Origin: Candidatus Stammera capleta
GTDB lineage: Bacteria > Pseudomonadota > Gammaproteobacteria > Enterobacterales > Enterobacteriaceae
Length of the DNA stretch: 61,874 bases
Direction: 5' to 3'
Assembly (NCBI GenBank): GCA_015134375.1
Contig: CP043980.1
Coordinates: 34,510 to 96,383, forward strand
The notes under the pieces are model-generated. The model made no database searches. It had not been told where the DNA came from and worked only from the letters and a program-made list of their open reading frames with translations. Shown here one piece after another: positions 36,397 to 50,902 of the stretch. How positions within the stretch are numbered: position 1 is the stretch's first letter; each line of letters opens with the position of its first letter. A program made the position numbers and the translations under genes.

Positions 36397-37581
36397 CTAT
36401 TTAATTATCTTAGTTACAATACCTGCCCCAACTGTTTTACCACCCTCTCTAATAGCAAAACGCAAACCCTCATCTATTGCTACAGGAAAAAATAAATTAA
36501 CAAACATTTTTATATTATCACCTGGCATAACCATTTCTATTCCTTTAGGAAGTTCTATTGTACCTGTAACATCTGTTGTTCTAATATAAAATTGAGGTCT
36601 ATAACCATTTAAAAAAGCTGTATGTCTACCACCTTCATTTTTTGATAAAATATATACTTCACATTCAAATTTAGTATGAGGAGTTATTGATCCAGGTTTA
36701 GATAAAACCTGACCTCTTTCAATTTCTTCTCTTTTTATACCTCTCAATAATATTCCTACATTTTCACCTGCTCTACCTTCATCTAAAATTTTTCTAAACA
36801 TTTCTACACCAGTACATATAGATTTTTTAGTATCTTTTATTCCTACAATTTCAATTTCTTCACCAATCTTAACAATACCTCTTTCTATTCTACCAGTAAC
36901 TACTGTTCCCCTACCAGGTATAGAAAAAACATCTTCTATAGGTAATAAAAAAGGTTTATCAATAATTCTTTTAGGTGATGGAATATATTTATCTAAATAA
37001 TTTGCTAAATCAAATATTTTATCTTCTCATTGTTTTATACCTTCTAAAGCTTTAAGAGCTGATCCTCTTATTATAGGAGTTTTATCACCAGGAAATTCAT
37101 ATTCAGTTAAAATATCTCTAATTTCCATTTCTACTAATTCCAATAACTCATCATCATCTACCATATCACATTTATTTAAAAAAACTATAATATAAGGAAC
37201 ACCTACTTGACGAGCTAATAATATATGTTCTCTTGTTTGTGGCATAGGACCATCTGTAGCAGCTACTACTAATATAGCACCATCCATTTGAGCAGCACCA
37301 GTAATCATATTTTTTATATAATCAGCATGACCTGGACAATCTACATGTGCATAATGTCTATTTTTTGTATCATACTCAACATGTGATGTATTAATTGTAA
37401 TACCTCTTTCTTTTTCTTCTGGTGCATTATCTATTTGATCAAAAGCTCTAGCTTCACCTCCATATTTAGATGATAAAATAGTTGTTATTGCTGAAGTTAA
37501 AGTTGTCTTACCATGATCTACATGACCAATAGTACCTACATTTAAATGTATTTTAGAACGTTCAAATTTTTTTTTAGACAT
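36397..37581 (-). CDS. tuf: Elongation factor Tu
   Basis: EF-Tu brings aminoacyl-tRNA to the ribosome. It has 394 residues, as in E. coli. It shows the P-loop GHVDHGKT, switch [27 protein letters not shown] and the C-terminal GGRTVGAGIV-type end (here [15 protein letters not shown]). Its Trp (E. coli W184 region) is TGA at 37027-37029. The stop is TAG. Base composition is the least AT-biased among proteins here, consistent with strong constraint. Confidence 0.98.
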
Positions 37582-37601
37582 AATAATTATCTCATATTTA
37601 A

Positions 37602-39725
37602 TTATTTTTTTCTTTTATTAATTATTTTTTCACAAATTATACTTGGACATTTTTCATACTTAAAAAATTCCATTGAATACAAAGCTCTACCTTTAGTTTG
37701 AGACCTTAAATCAGTAGAATAACCAAACATTTCAGATAAAGGAACATATGATTTTATTAATTTACCTAAATTAACATCATAAATATTATCTATCAAACCT
37801 CTTCTTCTATTAATATCACCTACAACATCACCTACATATTTTTCAGGTGTTTCAACTTCTACTTTCATTATTGGTTCTAATAAAACAGGACTAGATTTTA
37901 AAAAAGCTTCTTTAAAAGCTATAGAAGCAGCCATTTTAAATGCTATTTCAGAAGAATCTACATCATGATAAGATCCAAAAAATAATCTTACTTTTACATT
38001 AGTTACAGGATATCCAGCTAAAGGACCAGATTTTAATTGTTCTTTTATACTTTTATTAATACACGAAATATATTCATTAGGAATTACACCACCTTTAATA
38101 TCATTTATAAATAAATAACCATTTTCTGATAAATTTAAATCATTTTTATTTAAAGGATATAAATCAATAACTACATGACCATACTGACCTCTACCACCAG
38201 TTTGTCTAATATATTTTCCTTCTATATTATTCACACTTTTTAAAATAGTTTCTCTATATGAAACTTCAGGTTTACCAATATTACAATTAATATTAAATTC
38301 TCTTTTCAATCTATCTACAATAATTTCTAAATGTAATTCACCCATACCTGAAATTATGATTTGATTTAATTCATTATCATAATAACTTTTAAAAGAAGGA
38401 TCTTCTTTAATTAATCTAGATAAAGCTAATCCTATTTTTTCCTGATCCAATTTAGTCTTAGGTTCTAAAGATATTGATATAACTGGATTAGGAAATTCTA
38501 TTTTTTCTAATAATATAGGATTATTAATATCACATAAAGTATCTCCAGTAAATACATTTTTTAAACCTATTGCTGCTGCTATATCTCCTGAAAAAACTTT
38601 TTTAATTTCTACTTTTTTATTAGCATGCATTTGAACTAAACGACCTATTCTTTCTTTTTGATTTCTACTAGAATTTAAAACTATATCACCAGATTTTATA
38701 TAACCTGAGTATATTCTTAAAAAAGTTAAATTTCCAACAAATGGATCATTAGCTACTTTAAAAGCTAAAGCACAAAAATATTCATTATCGTTTATATTTC
38801 TAATAATATTTAAATTAGAATTTTTAATACATAAACCTCTTGTTTTATACAAATCTTTAGGAGATGGTAAATAATCAATAATAGAATCTAATAATAATTG
38901 TATACCTTTATTTTTAAAAGCAGAACCACAAGTTACTAATAAAACATCATTATTTAAAACATTTTTTCTTAAACAACTTTTAATTTCTTTTATACTAAAA
39001 TCTACTCCATTTAAATATTTATACATTAAATCATCTGAAGAATCTGCAACATATTCTAATATTTTATTTCTTCACTTTTTTGAAACATTTAATAAATCAT
39101 TACTTAAATTAAATTTTTTAAAATCTAAACCATTATTATTACTATTTCATATAATTGATTTCATACTTATTAAATCAATTAAACCTTTAAATGAATTTTC
39201 ATTACCTATAGGTAATTGTATAGGAATAACTCTAATTTTAAACTTATTTTCAAGATTTTTTAATATCTTGAAAAAATTAGATCCTACTCTATCCATTTTA
39301 TTTATAAAAGCTATTCTAGGAACTTTATATTTATTAACTTGTTTTCATACAGTTTCTGATTGAGGTTGAATACCACCTACAGAACAATATATCATTACAG
39401 CTCCATCTAATATTCTCATAGATCTTTCAACTTCAATAGTAAAATCAACATGACCAGGAGTATCAATAATATTTATTCTATGAGAATCATATTGATTAAA
39501 AGTTCCAGATCAAAAAGCTGTAATAGCAGCAGATGTAATAGTTATACCTCTCTCTTGTTCTTGTACCATTCAATCCATAGTTGCTGTACCATCATGTACT
39601 TCACCCATCTTATAATTTACACCTGTATAAAATAATATTCTTTCTGTAGTTGTAGTTTTACCAGCATCTATATGAGCACTTATACCTATATTTCTATATT
39701 TAGATATAGAAGTTATACGACGCAT
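37602..39725 (-). CDS. fusA: Elongation factor G
   Basis: EF-G drives translocation and ribosome recycling. It has 707 residues (E. coli 704). It shows [19 protein letters not shown], the switch region [35 protein letters not shown] and the domain IV loop [13 protein letters not shown]. Trp codons near the N-terminus (MDWMVQEQ, AFWSG) are TGA. An AGAGG ribosome site lies before the start, and the gene sits between rpsG and tuf. Confidence 0.98.
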
Positions 39726-39740
39726 TAAATACCTCTTTAT

Positions 39741-40211
39741 TTATCATCTATAATGAGCAAAAGCTTTATTAGCTTCAGCTATTTTATGTACTTCATCTCT
39801 TTTTTTAACAGCTAAACCTCTATTATTTATTGCTTCTAATAATTCTTCAGATAAATTAAATAACATTTTATTTTTTGACCTTTTTCTAGCAGATAAAATT
39901 ATTCAACGCATAGCAAGTGTATTACCTCTAGAAGGTCTAACTTCTATAGGTATTTGATATGTAGTACCACCTACTCTTCTAGTTTTTATTTCTACTATAG
40001 GTTTAACATTATTTATTGCTAATTCTAATAATTCAATTCTATCTTTTTTTAATTTAGATTTTAAAATATTTAAAGAATTATATAATATTTTTTCAGCTAT
40101 AGATTTTTTACCATTTAACATTAATAAATTAATAAATTTAGATACTAATTCAGAATTATATATAATATCTGGATTAATATTTTTTTTACTTGATACATGA
40201 CGACGAGACAC
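39741..40211 (-). CDS. rpsG: 30S ribosomal protein S7
   Basis: It has 156 residues. No ATG lies at the expected start; GTG at 40211, preceded by TGAGG at normal spacing, gives (M)SRRHVSSKK, matching the family MSRR/MPRR start. It has [16 protein letters not shown]. The last sense codon is TGA directly before TAA (39744-39746), giving FAHYRW, the usual C-terminus of short S7 proteins. A second internal TGA (39903-39905) is also a conserved Trp. Confidence 0.95.
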
Positions 40212-40234
40212 AAAAACCTCAAAATTTATAATTA

Positions 40235-40603
40235 TTATTTTAATTTAACTCCATATTTAGATCTAGATCTATTTCTATTTTTAACACCTGAACAATCTAA
40301 AGCACCTCTTATTACATGATATCTTACACCTGGAAGATCTTTAACTCTACCACCTCTTATCAAAACTACAGAATGTTCTTGTAAATTATGACCCTCACCA
40401 GGTATATAAGCTGTAACTTCTACATCATTAGTTAAACGTACCCTACAAACTTTTCTTAAAGCAGAATTAGGTTTTTTAGGAGTAGTAGTATATACTTTTA
40501 TACAAACACCTCTTTTTTGAGGACATTTTGATAAAGCTGGAACATTATTTTTAAACTTTTTATTTTTTCTAGATTTTCTAACTAACTGATTTATAGTAAT
40601 CAT
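40235..40603 (-). CDS. rpsL: 30S ribosomal protein S12
   Basis: It has 122 residues (E. coli 124). It starts [13 protein letters not shown] and keeps the decoding-centre loops [13 protein letters not shown] and [13 protein letters not shown], with the lysines associated with streptomycin sensitivity. AAGGA lies before the ATG. It is the first gene of the str operon and thus of the whole superoperon. Confidence 0.98.
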   Translation of the reverse strand: MITINQLVRKSRKNKKFKNNVPALSKCPQKRGVCIKVYTTTPKKPNSALRKVCRVRLTNDVEVTAYIPGEGHNLQEHSVVLIRGGRVKDLPGVRYHVIRGALDCSGVKNRNRSRSKYGVKLK

Positions 40604-40786
40604 TAAAATTTTTCCTTATAAATTATTTAATAATAAAAAAAAATATAAAATATTAATAAATAAAATAAATATTTTATTTAAATTATAATATATATATTAT
40701 ATAATTAATATTAAAATATAATTAAAATTATATAATAATTTAAATAAAATAATTATTTTAATATTAAAATAATATAAAATATAAAT
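40604..40786. other. Divergent AT-only intergenic region rpsL/tRNA-Cys
   Basis: This 183-bp region contains no gene and almost no G or C. It must hold the promoter for the 17-kb ribosomal superoperon on the minus strand and one for tRNA-Cys/tRNA-Leu/def/fmt on the plus strand. It carries a perfect 22-bp palindrome at 40752-40773 beginning ATTATTTTAAT. Individual promoter boxes cannot be told apart from the background. Confidence 0.5.
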
Positions 40787-40857
40787 GGCGTGTTAGCAAA
40801 TTGGTAATGCAGTGGATTGCAAACCCACCTAACTCGGTTCAATTCCGAGACACGCCT
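40787..40857 (+). tRNA. tRNA-Cys (anticodon GCA)
   Basis: The cloverleaf has acceptor GGCGTGT/ACACGCC, anticodon loop TTGCAAA (GCA) and T-loop TTCAATT. The discriminator is U, which is the identity base for CysRS. No CCA is encoded. It is the first of a pair four bases ahead of tRNA-Leu. Confidence 0.97.
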
Positions 40858-40861
40858 AAAC

Positions 40862-40947
40862 ACCCAAGTGGTGAAATTGGTAGACACAAGGGACTTAAAA
40901 TCCCTTAGTTTAAAATAACTGTGCGGGTTCAAATCCCGCCTTGGGTA
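40862..40947 (+). tRNA. tRNA-Leu (anticodon UAA)
   Basis: This is a class II tRNA with a long variable arm (AGTTTAAAATAACT). Acceptor is ACCCAAG/CTTGGGT, the anticodon loop CTTAAAA gives UAA, and the T-loop is TTCAAAT. It reads UUA, by far the main leucine codon in this genome. No CCA is encoded. It ends 16 bp before def. Confidence 0.97.
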
Positions 40948-40963
40948 ATTTAAATATAAATAT

Positions 40964-41392
40964 ATGAATATACTAAAATTAATTATATACCCTAATAAAA
41001 TATTAAGAAAAAAAACAAATAAAGTTAAAATTTTTAATAAAGAAATAAAAAAAAAAATAAAAAATATGTTTAATACACTAAAATTTTATAATGGTATAGG
41101 ATTAGCTTCAAATCAAGTAAATATAAATAAATCAATAATAGTAATAAACCACAATAAAAAAAAAATAATATTAATTAATCCAAAAATAATATTAAAAAAA
41201 AATAAAATAAAAACTAAAGAATCATGTTTATCTATACCTAATAAAATATTCAATACAATTAGATATAAAGAAATAATAATATCTACATATAATTTAAATG
41301 GGGAAAAATTAATATCAAAATATAAAAATATAATATCAATTTGTATACAACATGAAATAGATCATTTAAAAGGTAAATTAATATTAGACTAA
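40964..41392 (+). CDS. def: Peptide deformylase
   Basis: Def removes the N-formyl group from new proteins. It has 142 residues (E. coli 169, so the C-terminal helix is shortened). It shows motif I GIGLASNQ, motif II ESCLS (normally EGCLS, with the metal-ligand Cys kept) and motif III QHEIDHL with both His ligands and the catalytic Glu. It lies two bases before fmt, the conserved def-fmt pair. Confidence 0.95.
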   Translation: MNILKLIIYPNKILRKKTNKVKIFNKEIKKKIKNMFNTLKFYNGIGLASNQVNINKSIIVINHNKKKIILINPKIILKKNKIKTKESCLSIPNKIFNTIRYKEIIISTYNLNGEKLISKYKNIISICIQHEIDHLKGKLILD

Positions 41393-41394
41393 TA

Positions 41395-42324
41395 ATGAAA
41401 AAAAAAAACAAAAAAAAAATAATACTAATTGGAACACAAAAAATAGCATATTATCAATTTAAAAAAATTATAAAAAAAAAAATATATAAAATTATTCTAA
41501 TAATAACTAAAAAAAATGATATAGTTTGTAAATTATCTAAATATAAAAATTTAAATATATTTAAAATAAAAAATAATGAAGAAATAAAAAATATATTTAA
41601 AAAAAATATTAAAATAAAAAAATTATATTTAATAATTATAATATGTTTTGGTTTAAAAATATCAAAATATATTATTAAAAAAACTAAAATAGGATGTTTT
41701 AATATACATCCATCTTTATTACCAAAATTAAAAGGACCATCACCTATACAATATAGTATTTTAAAAAATTATAAAATTACAGGAGTAACATTAATTAAAA
41801 TAAATAAAAAAATAGATGAAGGTAATATAATATTACAAAAAAAATATAAAATTAATAAAAAAGAAAATTACATTAGTTTATACAAAAAATTAACAAAATT
41901 ATCACTTAAAATTTTATTTAAATTTTTTAAAAAAATAAAAGAAAATAAAATAAAATATAAAAAACAAAATAAAAAAAAATCTACATATACTAAAAAAATA
42001 TATAAAATAGATGGTAAAATTAATTGAAATAATAAGGCAAAATATATAGAAAGACAGATAAGAGCTTTTTGCTTATGACCAAAAACATTTTTTTATTATA
42101 AAAAGTATATAATTTTTATTTGAAAAGTAAAAATAATAAAAAAAAAATATATATATAAAATAGGACAAATAATAAAATATAATAAAAAATATTTAGATAT
42201 ACAAACTTCAAAAAATATTTTAAGAATAACAAAAATACAAATTAGTGGAAAAAAAATAAATAAAATAAAAAATATTTATAATTCTAAACCAAATTTATTT
42301 AAAAAAAATTATATTATAAAGTAA
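41395..42324 (+). CDS. fmt: Methionyl-tRNA formyltransferase
   Basis: Fmt formylates Met-tRNA(fMet) using 10-formyl-THF. It has 309 residues (E. coli 315). The catalytic block GCFNIHPSLLPKLKGPSPIQ keeps the Asn and His, and IDEGNI keeps the catalytic Asp. Trp codons from 42025 onward are TGA, including the FCLWPKTF region (E. coli FNPWPMSW). The C-terminal OB-fold domain is present. Having both fmt and def shows that formylated initiation is retained. Confidence 0.96.
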
Positions 42325-42328
42325 ATAT

Positions 42329-43084
42329 TTAATTATTTTTAAATAATAATAAATTATATAATAATATTCCATTAGCTACAGATACATTAAGAGAATTTAT
42401 ATTCTTAATAGGTATTTTTAATAAAATATTACATTTTTCTTTTAATTTTTTTTTAACACCTAAATTTTCAGAACCTAAAATTAATACTAAACCATTAAAA
42501 TTAGAATAATTAAATTTAAAATTATTCAATAAATTATTAGATTTTAAACAAGTTCCTATAATATAATAAAAATAATTAATTTTTAAAATATCTATTATAT
42601 TAGATATGTTATTAATTTGTAATATTTTTATTTTAAAAATTGAACCCACTGAAGATTTATGAACTATATTATTATATATTGAAACGCAATTTAATTTATT
42701 AAGTAATATAATATCTACACCAAAAGCTACAGCACTTCTTATACAAGAACCTAAATTATATGGATCAACTATTCTATCAACAATTAATATTGATAAAAAT
42801 TTTTTTCTATTTAAAATATCAAATAAATTTTGTTTATTAAAATTAAATATATTTTTTTCTGTAAAAGCTATTATATTTTGATGATTAATATTTTTATTAG
42901 ACAAAAAATTAAAATAATTTTTATTAACAAAATTTAATTTTATTAAATATTTTTCAGCCAAAAATTTTATATTTAAAAATTTTTTATCATTTCTATATTT
43001 ACATAAATATATATATTTTATATATTTATATTTAAATTTAATTAAATTTTTAACAACATTTATACCATAAAAAAAAATATTCAT
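42329..43084 (-). CDS. rlmB: 23S rRNA Gm2251 2'-O-methyltransferase RlmB
   Basis: This SPOUT-family knotted methyltransferase acts on the P-loop of 23S rRNA. It has 251 residues (E. coli 243). It shows the N-terminal FYGINVVKNLI, motif 1 DPYNLGSCIRSA, motif 2 LILGSENLGV and motif 3 SLNVSVANGI. It begins one base after the hflX stop. In E. coli rlmB lies a few genes beyond hflX, so intervening genes have been lost. Confidence 0.95.
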   Translation of the reverse strand: MNIFFYGINVVKNLIKFKYKYIKYIYLCKYRNDKKFLNIKFLAEKYLIKLNFVNKNYFNFLSNKNINHQNIIAFTEKNIFNFNKQNLFDILNRKKFLSILIVDRIVDPYNLGSCIRSAVAFGVDIILLNKLNCVSIYNNIVHKSSVGSIFKIKILQINNISNIIDILKINYFYYIIGTCLKSNNLLNNFKFNYSNFNGLVLILGSENLGVKKKLKEKCNILLKIPIKNINSLNVSVANGILLYNLLLFKNN

Positions 43085-43085
43085 T

Positions 43086-44375
43086 TTAAATAATATATTT
43101 TAAAATAAAAGGATAATTTTTTAATAAATTATTAAATTCTATTTTAGTCATATTTAAATAAATATAATATTTATCATAATTATTTTTTAAATATACTTTT
43201 TTATAAATATAATTATTTTTATATAAATAACTATAAAAATTATTATCTAATTTATAAGGTATAAAAATTTTATAAATTTTATAAAATTTTTTAAAAAAAA
43301 ATTTTATATACTTAATTATTAAATTTATACCTAAATTATATTTAGCAGAAATTCATATTTTATTTGATCTTAAATCCAAATTAGGTAAAATATTATATAA
43401 TTTATCTATTTTATTCATAATATTAATTATAGGTATATTTTTATTTAAAATTTTCTTTAATAAATTATTAACATAATACATATGATATTTATAAAATTTA
43501 TTTGATACATCAACTATATTAAATATTAAATTAGAATTATTAATTTCTTCTAATGTAGATTCAAAAGAACTAAATAATTCTTTAGGTAAATTTTTTATAA
43601 AACCAATAGTATCAGATATTAAAATTTTATTAATATTTAATTCATTTTTAAATTTTTTTATATAAGTATCTAATGTACTAAAAAATCTATTTTCAATATC
43701 TAATTTAGAATTAGTTAATAAATTAAATAAAGTAGATTTACCTGAATTTGTATAACCAACTAAAGAAACAGTATAAAAATTACATTTAATTCTAAATTTA
43801 TTACTTTTATTTTTTTGAATTTTAATTTTATATAATTTATTTTTTATATTATTAATCTTTTTTTTTATTATTCTTCTATCTATTTCTATTTGTTTTTCAC
43901 CAGGACCTGATATATTTTTTATATTACCTCTTTGACGTTCTAAATGACTCCATCTGTTAACTAATCTTGTACTTAAATAATATAAATAAGCTAATTCAAC
44001 TTGTAATTTACCAAAATAAGTTTTAGCTTTTATTCTAAAAATATTTAATATAATATTATTAATATCTAAAATTTTACAATTTAAAAATTTTTTTAAATTT
44101 ATCTCTTGACTGTTTTTTAAAATTATATTAAATAAAATATAATATAAATTATATTTTTTTATAAAATATTTTAATTTAATTAATTTACCTAAACCAATAT
44201 AATATTTTATATTAATTTTTTTAATATTAAAATTTAAATATTTAATAATTTTAAAATTTGAAGATATAACTAATCTTTTAAATTCATTTATATCATATAA
44301 ATCATTTCTATTATTTTTTTTTATAAATACTATTAAACATCTATTAATAAAATTTAAATCTAAAATATTTTTCAT
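43086..44375 (-). CDS. hflX: Ribosome-associated GTPase HflX
   Basis: HflX binds and splits stalled ribosomes. It has 429 residues (E. coli 426). It has the GPGEKQIEIDRR linker helix, the P-loop GYTNSGKST, G3 DTIGF and G4 NKID, all standard. TGA at 43353-43355 is Trp. The Trp in NRWSHLERQRG is TGG. The C-terminal part is diverged. It sits between miaA and rlmB, as in the Enterobacterales mutL-miaA-hfq-hflX order with hfq removed. Confidence 0.95.
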
Positions 44376-44385
44376 AAAAAATTAA

Positions 44386-45336
44386 TTAAATTAAAATTTT
44401 TATATAATTAATAATATTATGTAAACAATAAATATTATTATAAACAATAAAACTTTTACTATATCATTTTTTAATTCATTTAAATTGATTCTTTACTAAT
44501 AAAAAAGTTTTATTTATACTTTGATTTATCATATTAACATAATTTATTTTATTATCTAAATATAATCACATTTGTTTATAACCAATACATTTAATAGAAG
44601 AATGATTAATACTTAAATCACCTCTATTGTATAAATATAATACCTCTTTTTTAAAATTATTTTTTAACATATTATAAAATCTATTTTTAATCAAATTTTT
44701 ATAATTAACATTATTATCAAATAATATTATTATTTTAATAAAATTTAAATTAAGTTTTAATTTATTTTCATTCTTTAAATTAGATATTTTTTTACCTGAT
44801 AATAAAAATATTTCTAAATTTCTCATAATTCTATACTTATCATTATAATGTATTTTTTTACATATACAATAATCTAATTTACTCAAAATATTATAAACAT
44901 ATTTATTACCATATTTAATAAACAAATACTCAATATAATTTCTAATATTTAAATTACTACTAGGTAAAATATTTAAACCATTAAATAAAACATTATAATA
45001 CATCATAGTACCACCTACTAATAAAGGTGTTTTTTTTTTAATATAAATTATTTCATAAATATTTTTTATTACATCTAAAAAAAAATTATTAACAGAATAA
45101 AAATATTTAGGATCAATAATATTAATTAATCTATGAGGATATTTTTTTAATTTATTTAAAGAAGGTTTATCTGTTCCTATATTCATATATTTATAAACTA
45201 AAGCAGAATCTACACTTATAATTTCAAAAGGAAAATATTTATATAATTCTATTGAAATAAAAGTTTTACCTACAGAAGTAGGTCCAATTAAACAAAAAAC
45301 ATTATTATTTTTAAAATTTTTAATTAAATTTAACAT
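44386..45336 (-). CDS. miaA: tRNA dimethylallyltransferase MiaA
   Basis: MiaA isopentenylates A37 in tRNAs reading UNN codons. It has 316 residues, exactly the E. coli length. It shows the P-loop GPTSVGKT, SVDSALVYKYMNIGTDKPS with the catalytic Asp, and LVGGTMMYYNVLFNGL. TGA at 44566-44568 and others in the C-terminal third are Trp. The substrate DMAPP must come from genes outside this window or from the host. Confidence 0.95.
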
Positions 45337-45345
45337 AAAATATAA

Positions 45346-46986
45346 TTACCACAAAAAATCATTTAAATCTAAAAATTTAAAAATTTTTATTTTAAAATCT
45401 ATATTATTAACTATATTACAAAAATTACTTATTAAAATTATAGATTCATTAATATTAATATTTTTATATAAAAATATAAAATTTTTAATTCAATAAATAA
45501 TATTTATTATTTTAAAATTATCTTTATTAAATAAAAATATATCTAAATCTAATAAAAACTTTTTAAAATTAATATTATTTAAAAATAACGGTATTTTAAA
45601 AAATTTAACTATTAATTGATTAATATCAATAATAAAATAAAAACCCAATTTATTTAATAAATTTATAATATATTCATTTATATTAATAAATAATTTATCA
45701 ATACTAAAAATTATTAATACTTTTTTAGTTCAAATTAAATTATAAAAATTATATTTTATAACTAAAAAATTAAAATAATAAAAAATAGAACATAAATTTG
45801 ATATTATAATAAAATTATCTTTAATAGAAAATAAATACTTATTATTAATAATACTTATTATTTTTCCAAAATTAATTATAAAAAATTGTAAATAATTTTT
45901 ATTATTTATTTTTTCTAAAGAATAATATTCTTTATAAACATCTTTAACTAAATTTAAATTATTAATATTACTATTATATAAATTAAATATTTTTTTTTTT
46001 TTAAAAAAAAATAATAAATTTTTATAAATTGAATTATATAAGTCTATATTATTTAAAAATAAAATTTTACTTTTATTAGGACAAATATTTATATTAATAT
46101 ATTTATAATCTATAAAAAAATAAAAAATATATGATAACTTTTTAAAATTTAAAAAATTAATTATAAAATCATTAAAAACTTTAAATAAGAAATTATCTTT
46201 ACTAATTATTCTATTATTTATAAATATTAATTTTACTATTTTAAATTTATTAAATAATAAAAAAAAACCATAACAAAATCAATAATCACCAAATATATCA
46301 ATATAATATTTTTTATTTATATTACCATAAATATTTATAATTCTATTTATTATAGATTCTTTTTTATTTTTATTATAAAAATAACTATTAAATAACTTAT
46401 TATTATTAAATATATTAAATTTTATATTATAATTACATAATATAAAATTATTAATAAATTTTTTAATTAAAAATCATTCATAATTTAAATATAAAAATAA
46501 CTTATTTCTATTAAAAGGAATATTTATATATATATCTTTAACAGAAACTATAGTTCCAATATTATGAGAAATAGGTTTAATATAAAATTTTGAAAAATTA
46601 TTTAAATCATTAAATAATGATCAACCAATATTTTGATTAATACAATTAGAAGATATACAAAATCTACATATACTACTTATTAATGATAAAGCTTGACCTC
46701 TAAATCCAAAACTATTTAATTTATACAAATCTTCAAAAAAAAATATTTTACTAGTACTATTATTTTTTATACACATTAATAAATTTTTTTTATTAATACC
46801 AAAACCATTATCAACTACTTTAATTAATTTCATACCTTTATTTTTAAAATAAATCTTTAAAAATGAAGATTTTGCATCTAAACTATTTTCTAATAATTCT
46901 TTTAATATAAGAAATGGTTTATATATTATTTCACCTGAAGATATTTTATTTATAGTACTATAAGGTAAAATTTTAATATTATTCAT
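45346..46986 (-). CDS. mutL: DNA mismatch repair protein MutL
   Basis: MutL is a GHKL ATPase that links MutS to downstream steps. It has 546 residues (E. coli 615). The N-terminal ATPase is well kept: KELLENSLDAK, VDNGFGI, STSKI and GFRGQAL (normally GFRGEAL). I read the frame codon by codon to the stop and found no TAA or TAG, only TGA (Trp). The C-terminal half is very diverged with no endonuclease motif, as in E. coli. The last sense codon is TGG. Confidence 0.94.
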
Positions 46987-47037
46987 TTATAATAATAAAA
47001 AATAAAAAATTATAAAAAAAAATAAATTCAAAAAAAA

Positions 47038-47110
47038 AGCGGAAAACGAGAATCGAACTCGTAACCTTAACCTTGGCAAGGTTATGCTCTACCTATTAAG
47101 CTATTTCCGC
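47038..47110 (-). tRNA. tRNA-Gly (anticodon GCC)
   Basis: The reverse strand gives GCGGAAA...TTTCCGC-type acceptor pairing, anticodon loop TTGCCAA (GCC) and T-loop TTCGATT, very close to E. coli tRNA-Gly(GCC). The discriminator is U. No CCA is encoded; the 3' side runs straight into a T-tract that could act as a weak transcript end. Confidence 0.97.
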
Positions 47111-47114
47111 AAAA

Positions 47115-47678
47115 TTATAATATATTTAAATATTTATTTAAAAAAAATTTATAATATAAAAGTTCATTAACTGATTCTTCTACATCATATAAAGCTTTAT
47201 GTATATTTTTTTTATTAAAATTTATAAAATTAGGTATTCATCTATTAAATAATTCTTTAAATACACTAACATCAATATATTTATAATTAAAAAAAGATTC
47301 TAATTTAGGCATATATTTAAATAAAAATCTTCTATCTTGTGCAACAGTATTTCCACATATAGGAGAAGATTTCTTTTTAATATAATTTTTTAAAAAATTA
47401 ATAGTTAATTTTTCAGCTATAAATTCATTAATAAAACTTTTTTTAACTTTATTTAATAAACCAGTTTTAGTGTGTATTTTTAAATTCCATTTATTCATAT
47501 TAAATAAATGTTTATTTTTTTGATATATTACTAAATTAGGACCTTTAACTATAATATTTAAATTTATATCAGTTATTAAAGTAGCTATTTCAATTATTCT
47601 ATTTTTTTCAGGATCCAATCCTGTCATTTCTAAATCTATCCATATTAAATTATTTTTATATTTATTATTATCTATCAT
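47115..47678 (-). CDS. orn: Oligoribonuclease
   Basis: Orn is a DEDDh 3'-5' exonuclease that degrades very short RNAs. It has 187 residues (E. coli 181). It shows IWIDLEMTGLD with the first Asp/Glu, SPICGNTVAQDRRFL, YIDVSVFKEL with the third acid, and HKALYDVEES with the catalytic His and Asp. The Trp in IWIDLEM is TGG, while the one after LFNR is TGA (47238-47240). It is near mutL-miaA, as in Enterobacterales. Confidence 0.96.
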
Positions 47679-47709
47679 ATAATATATAAATTTATATAGT
47701 TATCAGTAC

Positions 47710-47784
47710 CGGTACGAACGGGGCTCGAACCCGTGACCCCCAGCGTGACAGGCTGGTATTCTAAACCTACTGAACTATCGTACC
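47710..47784 (-). tRNA. tRNA-Asp (anticodon GUC)
   Basis: The acceptor is GGTACGA/TCGTACC, the anticodon loop CTGTCAC (GTC) and the T-loop TTCGAGC, with discriminator G as expected for Asp. The D-loop carries one more T than the E. coli form (GGTTTAG). It lies nine bases downstream of 5S rRNA and is the distal tRNA of the rRNA operon, as in E. coli rrnC and rrnH. Confidence 0.96.
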
Positions 47785-47793
47785 TAATTATAA

Positions 47794-47913
47794 TATCTGG
47801 CAATTACTTACTCTCACATAAGAAAAACCTTACACTACCATCAGCGCTATAATATTTCACTTCTGAGTTCGAAATGGAATCAGGTGGTACCATTATGCTA
47901 TTTTTGCCAGATA
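47794..47913 (-). rRNA. rrf: 5S ribosomal RNA
   Basis: This is about 120 bases with a closing stem TATCTGGCA/TGCCAGATA. Internal conserved blocks are CCATTTCGAACTCAGAAGTG and GCGCTGATGGTAGTG. It is linked to 23S with a short spacer. Confidence 0.96.
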
Positions 47914-47918
47914 TAAAA

Positions 47919-47937
47919 ACATCTTAAAGTTGTGAAG

Positions 47938-47942
<5 letters not shown>
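47919..47942 (-). repeat. 3' arm of pre-23S processing stem
   Basis: These 24 bases are complementary, with one mismatch, to 50854-50877 on the other side of the 23S gene. In the transcript they would form the long helix that RNase III cuts to release 23S rRNA. The complementarity is seen directly; the processing role is inferred from E. coli. Confidence 0.85.
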
Positions 47943-50853
<2,911 letters not shown>

Positions 50854-50858
<5 letters not shown>

Positions 50859-50877
50859 CTTCACAACTTTAAAATGT
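50854..50877 (-). repeat. 5' arm of pre-23S processing stem
   Basis: This is the partner of 47919-47942, with 23 of 24 positions complementary. It spans the mature 5' end of 23S. Such near-perfect preservation of a processing helix in a genome with strong base drift suggests RNase III-type processing is still required. Confidence 0.85.
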
Positions 50878-50902
50878 TTTAAATAAAATTTTACAGAACA
50901 AA

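Noticed and set aside
40752-40773. Perfect 22-bp AT palindrome upstream of tRNA-Cys as an operator or terminator
   Set aside because: All-AT palindromes of this size are expected a few times by chance in DNA this AT-rich; it is noted only as part of the intergenic description.
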